The notes: generated by a model from the sequence alone, not told the origin. A stretch of DNA of 64,000 nt from Rouxiella badensis (GCA_026967495.1 CP114060.1:4898001-4962000); one strand, 5' to 3'; counted from the stretch's first letter, positions 45,209 through 55,733 are shown. Made by a program: numbers and translations.

Positions 45209-46224
45209 ATGAATCATTCAAAAAAATTACGCCACGGCGGCCTGCTGGCCCTGACGTTAACCGCCCTTCTCGGCAGCCAGGCCATGGCGGCCGACCTGCC
45301 GGGCAAAGGCGTAGTAGTGAAACCGCTGCAAAGCACCATTGCCGAAGAATCTTTCCAAACTGAACTGGTGAATCGTGCGCTGAAAGCGCTGGGTTACGAC
45401 GTGCAGCCCACCAGCGAGGTGGATTACAACGTTGCCTACACCACCATCGCCAGCGGTGACTCGACCTACATGGCCGTTAACTGGGATCCGCTACAGACCG
45501 ACATGTTTAACGCAGCCGGTGGCAACCAGAAGTTCTACCGTGAAGGCACTTACATCAGCGGCGCGGCGCAGGGGTATTTGATCGACAAGAAAACCGCCGA
45601 AAAGTACCACATCCACGACCTGTCGCAGCTGAAAGATCCTAAGCTCGCCAAGCTGTTCGACGACAACGGCGACGGCAAAGCGGACCTGACCGGCTGTGAG
45701 CCGGGATGGGGCTGCGGCGAGGTTATCGATGCACAGCTCAAAGCCTACGGCCTGAGCAATACCGTGCAGCAAAACTCCGGCAACTACGCGGCAATCATGG
45801 CCGATACCCTGACCCGCTATCGTCAGGGCAAGCCGGTGCTGTATTACACCTGGACGCCTTACTGGGTCAGCAACGTGCTGAAACCGGGCAAGGATGTGCT
45901 CTGGCTGACGGTGCCGTTCTCGGCCAATACGGGTTCACAAAAAATCTCGATACCACGCTGCCTAACGGCAAGAACTACGGTTTCCCGGTTAATAACGAGC
46001 ATATTGTGGCCAACAAACAGTGGGCCGCCGCCAATCCGGCCGCCGCGAAGCTGTTTGCGGTGATGAAGCTGCCGCTGGCGGACGTTAATGCCCAGAACCT
46101 GAGCATGCACAACGGCGAATCTTCCGCCCAAGATATTCAAGACCAGGTAAGTGGCTGGATTACAGCGCATCAGGCGACCTACAACGGCTGGCTCGACGAA
46201 GCCAAAGCCGCGGCGAATAAATAA
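45209..46224 (+). CDS. proX: glycine betaine-binding protein ProX, first copy, one frameshift
   Basis: Periplasmic binding protein of ProU. Signal peptide MNHSKKLRHGGLLALTLTAL to AMA, then DLPGKGVVVKPLQSTIAEES and Trp-box residues NWDPLQTDMFNAAGG and YYTWTPYWVSNVL that form the betaine cage. The frame is lost at an A6 run (45941-45946); an A7 gives SQKNLDTTLPNGKNYGFPVN and 338 residues ending AKAAANK. Undercall is likely. Adjacent paralogue 46240-47238. Confidence 0.94.
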
Positions 46225-46239
46225 TCAGGGATAACAATA

Positions 46240-47238
46240 ATGATGAAGATAAAGACTCTTTGGGCGATAGCCGCTCTGAGCACTCTGGGTTCTGCGTCCG
46301 CTTTTGCGGCTGACCTTCCGGGCAAAGGCGTCACCGTGACGCCTATCCAAAGCACCATCAGCGAAGAGACTTTCCAGACTCTGCTGGTCGATAAAGCGTT
46401 GGAAAAACTCGGTTATACCGTTCAGCCTATCCGTGAAGTGGATTATAACGTCGGTTACACCACCATTGCAGAAGGCGACGGCACCTTTATGGCCGCCAAC
46501 TGGGCACCGCTGCATGACAACATGTTTAACGCGGCCGGTGGCAAGCAGAAGTTCTACCGCGAAGGCACTTACGTGACCGGCGCGGCACAGGGCTATCTAA
46601 TAGATAAAAAAACCGCCCAGAAATATCACATTACCAACATCAGCCAGTTTAAAGATCCCAAAATCGCCAAGCTGTTCGACACCAACGGTGATGGCAAGGC
46701 CGACCTGACCGGTTGTACGCCGGGCTGGGGCTGTGAGGCGGCGCTGAACGAGCAGATTAAAGACTACGGCCTGACCGACACCGTGCAGCACAATCAGGGT
46801 AACTACTCAGCGATGATTGCTGACACCATTACCCGCTATAAAGAAGGTAAGCCTATCTTCTACTACACCTGGACGCCGTACTGGGTCAGCAACGTACTGG
46901 TGCCAGGCAAAGATACCGTTTGGTTACAGGTGCCGTTCTCGGTTATTCCGGGCGACAAAAATGCCGATACCAAACTGCCTGACGGCCGCAACTATGGCTT
47001 CCCGGTGAGTACCATGCACATCGTGGCTAACCTCAAGTGGGCGCAGGCTAACCCGGCTGCCGCGAAGCTGTTCGCCATCATGAAGCTGCCACTGGCCGAT
47101 ATTAATGCGCAGAATGCGGCAATGCACAACGGTCAAAGCTCAGAGGCTGACATCGAGGCGCAGACCAACGGCTGGATCAAGGCTCACCAGGCTATTTTCG
47201 ACGGTTGGATTCAAGAGGCCGCTGCCGCAGCAAAATAA
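46240..47238 (+). CDS. proX: glycine betaine-binding protein ProX, second copy
   Basis: 332-residue paralogue of the preceding gene, starting 15 bp after it, with signal peptide to AFA, DLPGKGVTVTPIQSTISEE, ANWAPLHDNMFNAAGG, YYTWTPYWVSNVL and GDKNADTKLPDGRNYGFPV. It is closer to E. coli ProX than the first copy is. The tryptophan cage residues are kept in both, so both probably bind betaine-type ligands with different affinity or range. Confidence 0.95.
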   Translation: MMKIKTLWAIAALSTLGSASAFAADLPGKGVTVTPIQSTISEETFQTLLVDKALEKLGYTVQPIREVDYNVGYTTIAEGDGTFMAANWAPLHDNMFNAAGGKQKFYREGTYVTGAAQGYLIDKKTAQKYHITNISQFKDPKIAKLFDTNGDGKADLTGCTPGWGCEAALNEQIKDYGLTDTVQHNQGNYSAMIADTITRYKEGKPIFYYTWTPYWVSNVLVPGKDTVWLQVPFSVIPGDKNADTKLPDGRNYGFPVSTMHIVANLKWAQANPAAAKLFAIMKLPLADINAQNAAMHNGQSSEADIEAQTNGWIKAHQAIFDGWIQEAAAAAK

Positions 47239-47263
47239 CGCTTAACGGCATCTGATGGTGGGG

Positions 47264-47299
47264 AAAAAGGGGCAACGAAATTTTCTGTTGCCCCTTTTT
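47264..47299 (+). terminator. Terminator of proVWXX
   Basis: Stem AAAAGGGGCAAC / GTTGCCCCTTTT with a 10-nt loop and a T run, directly after the second proX. Confidence 0.88.
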
Positions 47300-47320
47300 A
47301 TTGGGCTCTACCAGGCAAAG

Positions 47321-48204
47321 CTAGGGGCTGACTCTGAACTCCTCCTCGGAGAAAGCCATAAACCGCTCGGCGACGGCCGACAAACTTTGTTGCCAGACGC
47401 AAAATACCTGGCGTCGGATAGCGCTGTCTATCGGGATCGAGACCAATCCCCTGGCGTGTTCCGCCGTCGACAGCGGCACTATCCCCGCAGCCAGCGATTT
47501 ACGGACGATATTTTCCAGCCACTCAATGTGATCGATTTCAAAACTGACGTGCCGCGTTATGCCCTCGGAAAAAAAGCCTTGTCGGTTTGTCGTCTGGCAC
47601 CGGAACCCTGATAAAAATCGACTAAAGGTACCTGGGACAATTCAGACAGGCGCAGACGTTCACGACCGGCAAACGGGTGATCGCGACTCACCATGGCCAC
47701 CAACGGCTCGTCGGTCAACAGCTTATGCGGCATTGCCAGCGCCTCCTTATCGCCGGGCCATAGCCCAACAAACGCCACATCGGTTCGCGCTTGCTGAACA
47801 TCCTCCAGCAGTTTTTCGCTCATCGCGACGTATAAACGAATATTCACCAAGGGATAGCGCTGATTAAAACGCGCAAGCTGCCCAATGAGGTCAATCGTAT
47901 TCAGCGTAGATATCGTTCCTACCGTTAGGGTGCCACCTATCTCACCTTTCAACGCTTCCATGGTATCCAGCAAATGATTATGCGCGGCCAGCCACTGCTC
48001 GGCCGGCGCCAAAAAGGCTCGCCCTGCGGCGGTAAGCTCGACCTGTCTGGAGGTGCGTTCGAATAACGGGCTGCCTAACTCCTCTTCGAGCTTGGCTATT
48101 TGGTGACTCAATGCGGATTGTACGGTGTGACAGCGCTTTGCGGCTCGGGTGAAGTTCTGTTCCTGAGCAACGGCCAAGGCAAAGCGGATCTGCTTTAAAT
48201 TCAT
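47321..48204 (-). CDS. LysR-type regulator, one frameshift
   Basis: 294 residues after correction. The N-terminal helix-turn-helix reads EQNFTRAAKRCHTVQSALSH, followed by KLEEELGSPLFERTSRQVEL. The effector domain runs into a stop after AFFPRA; adding one base to the 7-base homopolymer at 47570-47576 gives FFSEGITRHVSFEIDHIEW and a normal tail ending SEEEFRVSP at 47321. Probable undercall. Divergent from an MFS gene 108 bp away, which it most likely controls. Confidence 0.88.
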
Positions 48205-48312
48205 TTATTCATCTCAAAACGAGATAGTTGAGATGATAATTATACATTGGTTTATTATTTTTAATTAACAGATACTCCTCGCGTAATCCTTAAAATCTTC
48301 CCCATAAAAGAA

Positions 48313-49521
48313 ATGAATTCTATGACAACTTCAACCCATTCTTCTGCTCAGCAGCAAGCGGTATTGAGTCCGGGTCTTATCCTGCTTATGGCTGTTGCCA
48401 CCGGGCTTGCGGCAGCAAGCAACTATTATGCCCAGCCTCTGCTGGAAACCATCGCCCGAGCCTTTCATCTTTCGGTCAATCAGGCCGGATTTATCGTGAC
48501 TACCGCCCAGCTCGGTTACGCCTTCGGGCTACTGTTCCTGGTGCCACTCGGCGATATGTTTGAGCGTCGCAGCATGATTGTCGTTATGACCCTGCTCTCG
48601 GCGGCCGGACTGCTGATTACCGCCAACTCGACGTCAATCTCCATGATGCTGGTCGGTACAGCCCTGACCGGACTGTTTTCTGTCGTTGCGCAGGTACTGG
48701 TTCCGCTTGCCGCCACGCTGGCCGAACCCGCGCGGCGCGGTAAGATTGTCGGCATGATCATGTCCGGCCTGCTGCTGGGTATTCTTCTGGCCCGCACCGT
48801 CTCCGGCCTTCTAGCGGCACTTGGCGGTTGGCGCACCGTATACTGGGTCGCCAGCGTGCTGATGGTGATTATGTCCGCAGTCCTGTGGCGCGTACTGCCG
48901 CAGCACAAGCAGAATACTCACCTCAACTACCTCCAGTTAATGAAGTCTATCTTTACCCTGTTCTTCTTCACGCCGGTGCTGCGTACCCGCGCGCTTATCG
49001 GCATGTTTATCTTCGCCAACTTCAGCGCACTGTGGACCTCGATGGCGTTTCTACTGGCTGGGCCGAGCTACGGCTATTCCGAGGGTGTGATTGGGCTGTT
49101 TGGTCTGGTCGGGGCGGCGGGTGCGCTGGCCGCCACCCGTGCTGGGCATCTTGCCGATAAAGGCAAAGCTCAGCTGACGACCACCTGTGGCCTGGTCCTG
49201 CTGCTGCTCTCGTGGTCTGCCGTGGCTTACGGCCAGCACTCCATCATCTCGCTGATACTGGGCATTATCGTGCTCGACCTCTGCGTGCAGGGAGTGCATA
49301 TCACCAATCAAAGCGTCATTTATAAACTGATGCCCGAGGCGCGTAATCGCCTGACGGCGGGTTATATGACCAGCTATTTCATTGGCGGTGCGGCAGGTTC
49401 GGTCGTCTCAGCGGCGGCGTTTCAGGCGGCAGGATGGTACGGCGTCTGTACAGCCGGTGCCATTTTTTGCGTCATCAATCTGGTCGTCTGGCTGTTTGGA
49501 CACAAGCACAGATTCGGCTGA
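48313..49521 (+). CDS. MFS transporter, YgaY-like
   Basis: 402-residue inner-membrane major facilitator with twelve predicted helices. FLVPLGDMFERRSMIVVMTL is the loop 2-3 motif; ASNYYAQPLLETIA near residue 40 is typical of the group of E. coli YgaY, which is a pseudogene beside proX there and intact here. The substrate is unknown; a drug/proton antiporter is likely. Divergent from the LysR gene. Confidence 0.85.
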   Translation: MNSMTTSTHSSAQQQAVLSPGLILLMAVATGLAAASNYYAQPLLETIARAFHLSVNQAGFIVTTAQLGYAFGLLFLVPLGDMFERRSMIVVMTLLSAAGLLITANSTSISMMLVGTALTGLFSVVAQVLVPLAATLAEPARRGKIVGMIMSGLLLGILLARTVSGLLAALGGWRTVYWVASVLMVIMSAVLWRVLPQHKQNTHLNYLQLMKSIFTLFFFTPVLRTRALIGMFIFANFSALWTSMAFLLAGPSYGYSEGVIGLFGLVGAAGALAATRAGHLADKGKAQLTTTCGLVLLLLSWSAVAYGQHSIISLILGIIVLDLCVQGVHITNQSVIYKLMPEARNRLTAGYMTSYFIGGAAGSVVSAAAFQAAGWYGVCTAGAIFCVINLVVWLFGHKHRFG

Positions 49522-49689
49522 GAAAGTGTTTCGGGCGTGATGATCACGCCCCTGATTAGCATGCGAATAGTTATTAGTGAAATTTTTTTTGAACCAAAGG
49601 GTATAAAGAGTACTAACAGTCTGATATTATTTTTTCAATAAATTATACGCTAACGAAACATCCTGCTTTTATTTAGCAATAAAATTCTT

Positions 49690-50449
49690 ATGCACAGCAA
49701 CACAGACCCAGAAATGGCTTCGGCACCCGAAGAGTCAACGTTTGTTCAAGGTGTCTTTGATAGCTTGCCGATAGTCATTGGCTATCTCCCCGTCGCTTTT
49801 GCCTTTGGGCTAAGTGCGGTAAAACATGGTTTTACCCCGCTCGAAAGTTTGCTTTTTTCCATCCTGATTTATGCCGGTGCCAGCCAGTTTGTGATTACTG
49901 CGCTGCTGAGCGCTGGAATGTCCCTGTGGGTTTCTGCCCTCACCGTGATGGCCATGGACGTCAGACACGTCCTTTATGGCCCATCTTTGCGCAATCGTTT
50001 GGGACTCGCGGATTCAAGGTTCCAAGACCAAAGTCTGGGCCTTTGGCTTGACCGATGAAGTTTTTGCCGCGGCGACAACTAAGCTCATCCGCAACAAGCG
50101 GAGCTGGAGCGCAAACTGGATGTGCGGCCTCGCACTGACCTCATGGATTTCCTGGGTGTTCGGCACCGGCGTGGGCACGCTGTTTGCCGACGGCCCGCTT
50201 GAGGCTTATCCGGCCATTGAGGCGTCACTGTCCTTTATGCTGCCGGCGCTCTTTCTGAGCTTCCTTCTGGCGGCTTTCAGACGTCAGCATAGCCTGGTGT
50301 TTATTGCCTCGATGGTCGGTGCGCTGGGCGGTCTCCTGTTTTATTCCATCCCGGTCGCTATCCTCTGCGGCATAGGTGGGGGCTGTCTGGCATCGTTGAA
50401 AAAACCAGCCCATGTCCACGCGGTCAGGAACCTCAACAATGAAAGCTGA
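49690..50449 (+). CDS. ygaZ: AzlC family branched-chain amino-acid exporter (YgaZ), one frameshift
   Basis: Large subunit of the YgaZH valine exporter. DSLPIVIGYLPVAFAFGL, YAGASQFVITALL and AMDVRHVLYGPSLR are in the first frame; KTKVWAFGLTDEVFAAATTK continues in another. The break lies at GGGACTC (50001-50007); removing a base restores 252 residues. The site is compatible with a misread GAGCTC. The stop overlaps the ygaH start by 11 bp. Confidence 0.92.
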
Positions 50450-50782
50450 AGTCATTCTCGTTTGTTTGGTGGTGGGGACGGCGAATTACCTGTTCCGCTA
50501 CCTCCCGCTGCGCCTGGGCGGCGTGCGAAAAAAGACACGTCGCATCGTCCAGCCTGGATTAATCGAATGCTGGACAGTATTGGGATCGCCTCTATCTGTG
50601 CGCTGCTCGTGGTATCAAGCACGCCGGAGATCCTGCGCGACAGCCAGAAACTGCTGCCGACGCTGGCAGGATTTGTGGTGCTGGCGCTGACCTTCTGGCG
50701 CAGCAAAAGCATCATCTTTGCCACGCTCACCGGCGCCGTCATTTACGGGTTGGTTTTCAAGGTGATGCTTATTTCCGGATAA
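50439..50782 (+). CDS. ygaH: AzlD family branched-chain amino-acid exporter subunit (YgaH), one frameshift
   Basis: Small membrane subunit paired with YgaZ. NYLFRYLPLRLGGVRKK at the start; after the break SIGIASICALLVVSSTPEIL and further membrane helices. The A6 run at 50528-50533 should be A7; corrected length is 114 residues (111 in E. coli). Undercall likely. It precedes emrR, as in E. coli. Confidence 0.9.
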
Positions 50783-50950
50783 AGATTGTGTCAAAAAGGC
50801 GGGCAAATTCACCCTGTTCGCCGGAAAAAAAAGTTTTACTTTCAACCGTTACAAGACCACACGAATAGCTAACTATTTAATGGCTTATAACATTTACATT
50901 ATTAATTACACTGGTTACTATCTCAATTGTAACTAATGAGGTTTCTCACG

Positions 50951-51467
50951 ATGGAAAGTTCATTCGCACCTATCGAACACATGTTAAATTTCCGCGCTAA
51001 AAAGCAAAAAGATTTCCCGTATCAGGAAATTCTGCTGACCAGACTGTGTATGCACATGCACAGCAAGCTGCTGGAAAATAGAAACAAGATGCTGAAAGCG
51101 CAAGGAATTAACGAAACGCTGTTCATGGCGTTGATCACGCTGGATGCACGGGAATCACACAGTATCCAGCCTTCGGAGCTGAGTGCTGCGCTGGGGTCTT
51201 CTCGTACCAATGCGACCCGTATTGCCGATGAGTTGGAAAAGCGCGGATGGATTGAAAGACGTGAGAGCGATAACGACCGTCGCTGCCTGCATTTGCATCT
51301 GACTGCAGACGGTGAAGCCTTTATTCAGAAACTGTTGCCGCCTCAGCATAAAAGTTTGCATTTTCTCTGGTCAACTCTTGATATTGAAGAGCAGAAACAG
51401 CTGGAAGAGCCTCACGCGCAAGCTGTTGACCCGTCTCGACCAGATGGATGCAACCTCAACATTATAA
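50951..51467 (+). CDS. emrR: MarR-family repressor EmrR (MprA), one frameshift
   Basis: Repressor of the emr multidrug efflux operon, released by uncouplers and other hydrophobic compounds. 171 residues after correction. FPYQEILLTRLCMHMHSKLL, the winged helix SIQPSELSAALGSSRTNATR (about residue 75) and RRESDNDRRCLHLHLT are diagnostic. The C-terminus is off frame because of GAGCCTC at 51407-51413; removing a base gives LEELTRKLLTRLDQMDATSTL, the family ending. First gene of emrR-OMF-emrA-emrB. Confidence 0.95.
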
Positions 51468-51494
51468 TCGACTTTTTGTTCAGGTAATTAATCC

Positions 51495-52949
51495 ATGTCT
51501 CTTCCAGTCAGCTGGAGATTTACGCCGCTGTTTGCTGTTTTATTGCTGGCGGGTTGCGCCTCCAGCAATAATATTGCTCCGCAGTCCACGCTGCTGAGCA
51601 ATCAGCAGCTTAAGCTGGCGCAGCCGAAGGTCAGCTCGCTGGCGATAAGCCCACAGTGGTGGCGTAGCCTGCAAGACCCGCAGCTCGATAGTTTAATGAC
51701 CCAGACTCTGCAAAATTCACCGTCTTTACGTCAGGCTGCTGCGCGCGTGCGCGAAGCACAGAGCGTGATGGGTGAAACTAACGCGGCCAACGGGCCTTAT
51801 GTCGACCTTAACGCCTCGAGCAATCGACAGAAGATATCGCAGAATACCTATCAGCCGTTCCTCAACGGGTATCCGGGGAGTCCGGTCTATGAAACCACCA
51901 ATAATCTTGGGCTTAATCTGAGCTACGAGTTTGACTGGTGGGGGAAATACCGCAATCAGGTAAATGCCGCCAAGGCACAGGTCGATTCCGCTCGCGCGGA
52001 GCAGGCTGAGGCAGCGCTCTCGCTGTCGAGTCTCGGTGGCGTCTACCTACTATCAATTGCAGGCCAACTATGCGGTACAAAAAGTTCTGCAACAGGAAGT
52101 GGACAACAACCAGCGTTTAGCCGACCTGCGTAAAGCCCAATATCAGGCGGGCGTTTACGGTATCGACATTCCGCAACAGACGCAGGCTCAGGCCGATAGC
52201 GCCAAGCAGCAGATTATTAAGCTGCAATCACAGATAGACCAACTTAAGCACCAGTTGGCCGCGCTGGCAGGACAAGGCCCGGACGCGATGAACAATCTGC
52301 ATCCTGTTGCCCTGCCCGGCGATGACCTGCTGGCACCGAAAGGCGACCTGACCATTGATTTACTGGGCAAACGTCCGGACATCGTGGCACAGCGCGAACT
52401 GGTCGAGTCCTATTCACAGCGTATTGCCGCCGCGAAAAAGACTTTTACCCGAGCCTGTCGATCAGCGCCTTTGCCGGTTTAAGCACCACCAACTACGGCG
52501 CCACCAGCCCGAACCTGTTTGAAGCAGCGAGTCAGGCCTGGAACCTCGCGCCAGCGATTTCACTGCCTATTTTCCACGCGGGCGCTCTACGCAGCAAATT
52601 GGGTGAAGAGTCAGCGCTCTATGACGAGTCCGTTGAGTCCTACAACCAGACGCTGCTGAATGCCATTCAGCAAACTGCCGACGCGCTGACCGTTCAGAAT
52701 AGCTCTGCCCTGCAGCTGCAACAGTCGCTTTCTGCCGAGAAATCGTTGCAGGAGGTTTATCGCGTTGCCAGCGCACGTTATTCCGCAGGCACCATCGGAC
52801 GCGATCAGCTGCTGACCAGCCAAGCTTCTCTCCTGCAACAGCAGCAGGCCGCCTTGACTGCGGCAAGCAACGTTTTGCAGGCGAAAATTAGTTTAATCCG
52901 TGCATTAGGCGGCGGCTATCAGGCCCCGGCTGCGGACAACAAAGCATAA
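51495..52949 (+). CDS. TolC-like outer-membrane efflux lipoprotein (NodT family), two frameshifts
   Basis: Outer-membrane channel of the tripartite pump with EmrA and EmrB. A lipobox LLAGC near residue 21 predicts a lipid anchor; then paired OMF repeats with SPSLRQAAARVREAQ, LSYEFDWWGKYRN, RPDIVAQRELVESYSQRIAA and LPIFHAGALRSKL. Shift 1: GAGTCTC at 52028-52034 (extra base; corrected LSLSSSVASTYYQLQ). Shift 2: A5 at 52435-52439 (should be A6; corrected AAAKKDFYPSLSIS). Corrected length is 484 residues. E. coli uses TolC and lacks this gene in the emr operon. Confidence 0.9.
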
Positions 52950-52975
52950 TAACGAGACTCAGCGTGGAGAAAAAC

Positions 52976-54154
52976 ATGAGCGAAAACGCGGAAGTTCAAC
53001 AGCCGACCCCGCCACCAGTAAACAATAAAAAGAGATCGCGCAAAGTCGCCCTGCTTATTTTGACTGGTGTTTTTTTGATCCTTGCCATTGCCTATCTGAT
53101 CTACTGGTTTTTGGTATTGCGTCATTATCAAGATACCGATGATGCCTACGTTTCCGGTAACCAGGTGCAGATTATGGCGCAGGTATCGGGCAGCGTAACC
53201 GACGTTAACTTTGACAGCACCGACTTCGTCAAGAAAGGCGATACGCTGGTGGTTCTGGATCCGACCGACGCCGAACAGGCCTTCGAGCGCTCCAAGACTG
53301 CGCTGGCCAACAGCGTGCGTCAGGTTCATCAGCTGGTTATCAATAGCAAACAGTATCAGGCTAACGTGGCACTGCGCCAGACCCAGCTGAACCAGGCCGT
53401 AGCCGACCTGAAACGTCGCGTGATTCTGGGTAAAGTGGATGCTATCGGTCGCGAGGACTTGCAACACGCCCATGACGCCGTAGACACCGCTAAAGCCCAG
53501 CTCGACGTGGCCGTTCAGCAGTTAAACGCCAATCAGGCGATGGTCCTCAACACACCGGTTGCTCAGCAGCCGCAGGTGTTGCAGGCCGCCGCGCAGGTGC
53601 GTGATGCCTGGTTATCGCTACAGCGTACCAAAATTGTCAGCCCGGTCGATGGTTACGTCTCTCGTCGTACCGTACAGGTAGGCCAGCGAATTAGCCCCTC
53701 GACGGCGCTAATGGCGGTGGTCCCGGCCGATAACGTCTGGGTCGATGCTAACTTTAAGGAAACCCAGCTCTCCAACATGCGTATCGGCCAGTCGGCGACT
53801 GTCGTCAGCGATATCTACGGTGACGACGTGGTTTATCACGGCAAAGTGGTGGGGATGGACATGGGTACCGGCGGTGCGTTCTCCCTGCTGCCTGCCCAGA
53901 ACGCGACGGGGAACTGGATCAAAGTGGTTCAGCGCCTGCCGGTACGTATTGAGCTGGATGCTAACGAAGTGAAGAAACATCCGCTGCGCATCGGTTTGTC
54001 TACGCTGGTCACGGTGGATACGCAGAACCTCGACGGACTGGTCCTTGCCGATAAAGTACGTTCAACGCCGCTGTATCAGACATCGGCCCTGACGTTAAAT
54101 CTGGCACCGGTTAACGCCATTATCAATGACGTTATCAATGCTAATGCGGGCTGA
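52976..54154 (+). CDS. emrA: multidrug efflux membrane-fusion protein EmrA
   Basis: Periplasmic adaptor of the EmrAB pump. 392 residues from ATG 52976 (MSENAEVQQP); a GTG four codons earlier is less likely. One N-terminal membrane helix (KVALLILTGVFLILAIAYLI), lipoyl-like half motifs DTDDAYVSGNQVQIMAQVSG and TKIVSPVDGYVSRRTVQVG, a coiled-coil hairpin between them and a beta-barrel with VPADNVWVDANFKETQL. Lies between its outer-membrane partner and EmrB. Confidence 0.96.
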   Translation: MSENAEVQQPTPPPVNNKKRSRKVALLILTGVFLILAIAYLIYWFLVLRHYQDTDDAYVSGNQVQIMAQVSGSVTDVNFDSTDFVKKGDTLVVLDPTDAEQAFERSKTALANSVRQVHQLVINSKQYQANVALRQTQLNQAVADLKRRVILGKVDAIGREDLQHAHDAVDTAKAQLDVAVQQLNANQAMVLNTPVAQQPQVLQAAAQVRDAWLSLQRTKIVSPVDGYVSRRTVQVGQRISPSTALMAVVPADNVWVDANFKETQLSNMRIGQSATVVSDIYGDDVVYHGKVVGMDMGTGGAFSLLPAQNATGNWIKVVQRLPVRIELDANEVKKHPLRIGLSTLVTVDTQNLDGLVLADKVRSTPLYQTSALTLNLAPVNAIINDVINANAG

Positions 54155-54171
54155 GTTCTTCGGAGGTCATC

Positions 54172-55710
54172 GTGGCTGCTAGAAAACCGCTAGAAGGCGC
54201 GCCCTTAGCCTGGATGACGGTAGCGCTCGCTATGGCTACCTTCATGCAGGTATTGGACTCGACCATCGCCAACGTGGCTATTCCGACCATCGCCGGTAAT
54301 CTGGGAGCCTCAAACTCCCAGGGCACGTGGGTCATTACCTCGTTCGGCGTGGCGAACGCCATCTCGATTCCTATCACCGGCTGGCTCGCGAAGCGTATCG
54401 GTGAGGTCAGGCTGTTCCTGTGGGCGACGGGGCTGTTTGCCCTCGCCTCATGGCTGTGTGGGATCTCCAACAGCCTGGAAATGCTGATCTTCTTCCGCGT
54501 AATTCAGGGGCTGGTTGCTGGCCCGCTTATCCCGCTGTCGCAGAGTCTGCTGCTTAACAACTATCCTCCCGCCAAGCGAAGTACCGCGTTGGCGCTGTGG
54601 TCGATGACCGTCATCGTTGCGCCCATCTGTGGCCCGATCCTCGGCGGATATATCAGTGATAACTATCACTGGGGCTGGATCTTCTTCATCAACATCCCGA
54701 TTGGAATCGCGGTGGTCCTGCTGACGTTGAACACCCTCAAAGGGCGCGAAACCGAAACGCAGATCAGACCGATCGACTCCGTGGGGCTGGTGCTGCTGGT
54801 GTTGGGGATTGGGTGTTTGCAGGTGATGCTCGACCGCGGCAAGGAGCTGGACTGGTTCAACTCGCCGGAGATAATCACCCTAACCATTGTCGCCGTGGTG
54901 GCGCTGTCGTTCCTGATAGTCTGGGAGCTGACGGACGAGAATCCGATAGTCGATCTCTCGCTATTCAAGTCGCGCAACTTCACGATCGGTACGCTGTGTA
55001 TCAGTCTGGCCTACATGCTCTACTTCGGCTCTATCGTTCTGTTGCCGCAGCTGTTGCAGGAGGTATTTGGCTACACGGCAACCTGGGCGGGGCTGGCGTC
55101 AGCACCGGTGGGGATTTTGCCGGTTCTGATGTCGCCGATCATCGGCCGTTTTGCCCATAAACTGGATATGCGCTGGCTGGTCACATTCAGCTTCATCATG
55201 TATGCCTTTTGCTTCTACTGGCGAGCGTACACGTTTGAACCGGGGATGGACTTTGGCGCCTCGGCCTGGCCGCAGTTTATTCAGGGCTTTGCGGTGGGTT
55301 GCTTCTTTATGCCACTGATAACCATCATATTATCAGGACTACCGCCTTCACGAATGGCGGCAGCATCGAGCCTGTCGAACTTTACCCGTACGCTGGCCGG
55401 CTCGATAGGGACCTCGATCACCACCACCATGTGGACGGACCGAGAATCGCTGCACCATACCCACATGACGGAAAGCATTACGCCATTTGACCCCGCAACA
55501 CAGCAGACCTATGCACAGCTACAAGGCATGGGCATGAGCCACCAGCAGGCGTCGGGCTGGATAGCACAACAGATTACTAATCAGGGGCTTATTATTTCGG
55601 CCAATGAGGTCTTCTGGGCAGCGGGCGGTGTTTTCCTGCTGCTGCTGATTCTGGTGTGGTTCGCGCGAGCCCCCTTCACCGCGGGCGGTGACGGCGGCGG
55701 CGCACACTGA
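54172..55710 (+). CDS. emrB: multidrug efflux MFS transporter EmrB (DHA2 family)
   Basis: 512-residue proton antiporter with 14 predicted membrane helices (DHA2). Motif LDSTIANVAIPTIAG is in helix 1, GWLAKRIGEVRLFL in the loop 2-3, and the motif-C PICGPILGGYI in helix 5. Start is GTG 54172, 18 bp after emrA. Exports uncouplers and hydrophobic antibiotics in E. coli. The operon ends at the hairpin 55734-55763. Confidence 0.97.
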   Translation: MAARKPLEGAPLAWMTVALAMATFMQVLDSTIANVAIPTIAGNLGASNSQGTWVITSFGVANAISIPITGWLAKRIGEVRLFLWATGLFALASWLCGISNSLEMLIFFRVIQGLVAGPLIPLSQSLLLNNYPPAKRSTALALWSMTVIVAPICGPILGGYISDNYHWGWIFFINIPIGIAVVLLTLNTLKGRETETQIRPIDSVGLVLLVLGIGCLQVMLDRGKELDWFNSPEIITLTIVAVVALSFLIVWELTDENPIVDLSLFKSRNFTIGTLCISLAYMLYFGSIVLLPQLLQEVFGYTATWAGLASAPVGILPVLMSPIIGRFAHKLDMRWLVTFSFIMYAFCFYWRAYTFEPGMDFGASAWPQFIQGFAVGCFFMPLITIILSGLPPSRMAAASSLSNFTRTLAGSIGTSITTTMWTDRESLHHTHMTESITPFDPATQQTYAQLQGMGMSHQQASGWIAQQITNQGLIISANEVFWAAGGVFLLLLILVWFARAPFTAGGDGGGAH

Positions 55711-55733
55711 TTCGCAGCCTGAAGACAGACACC

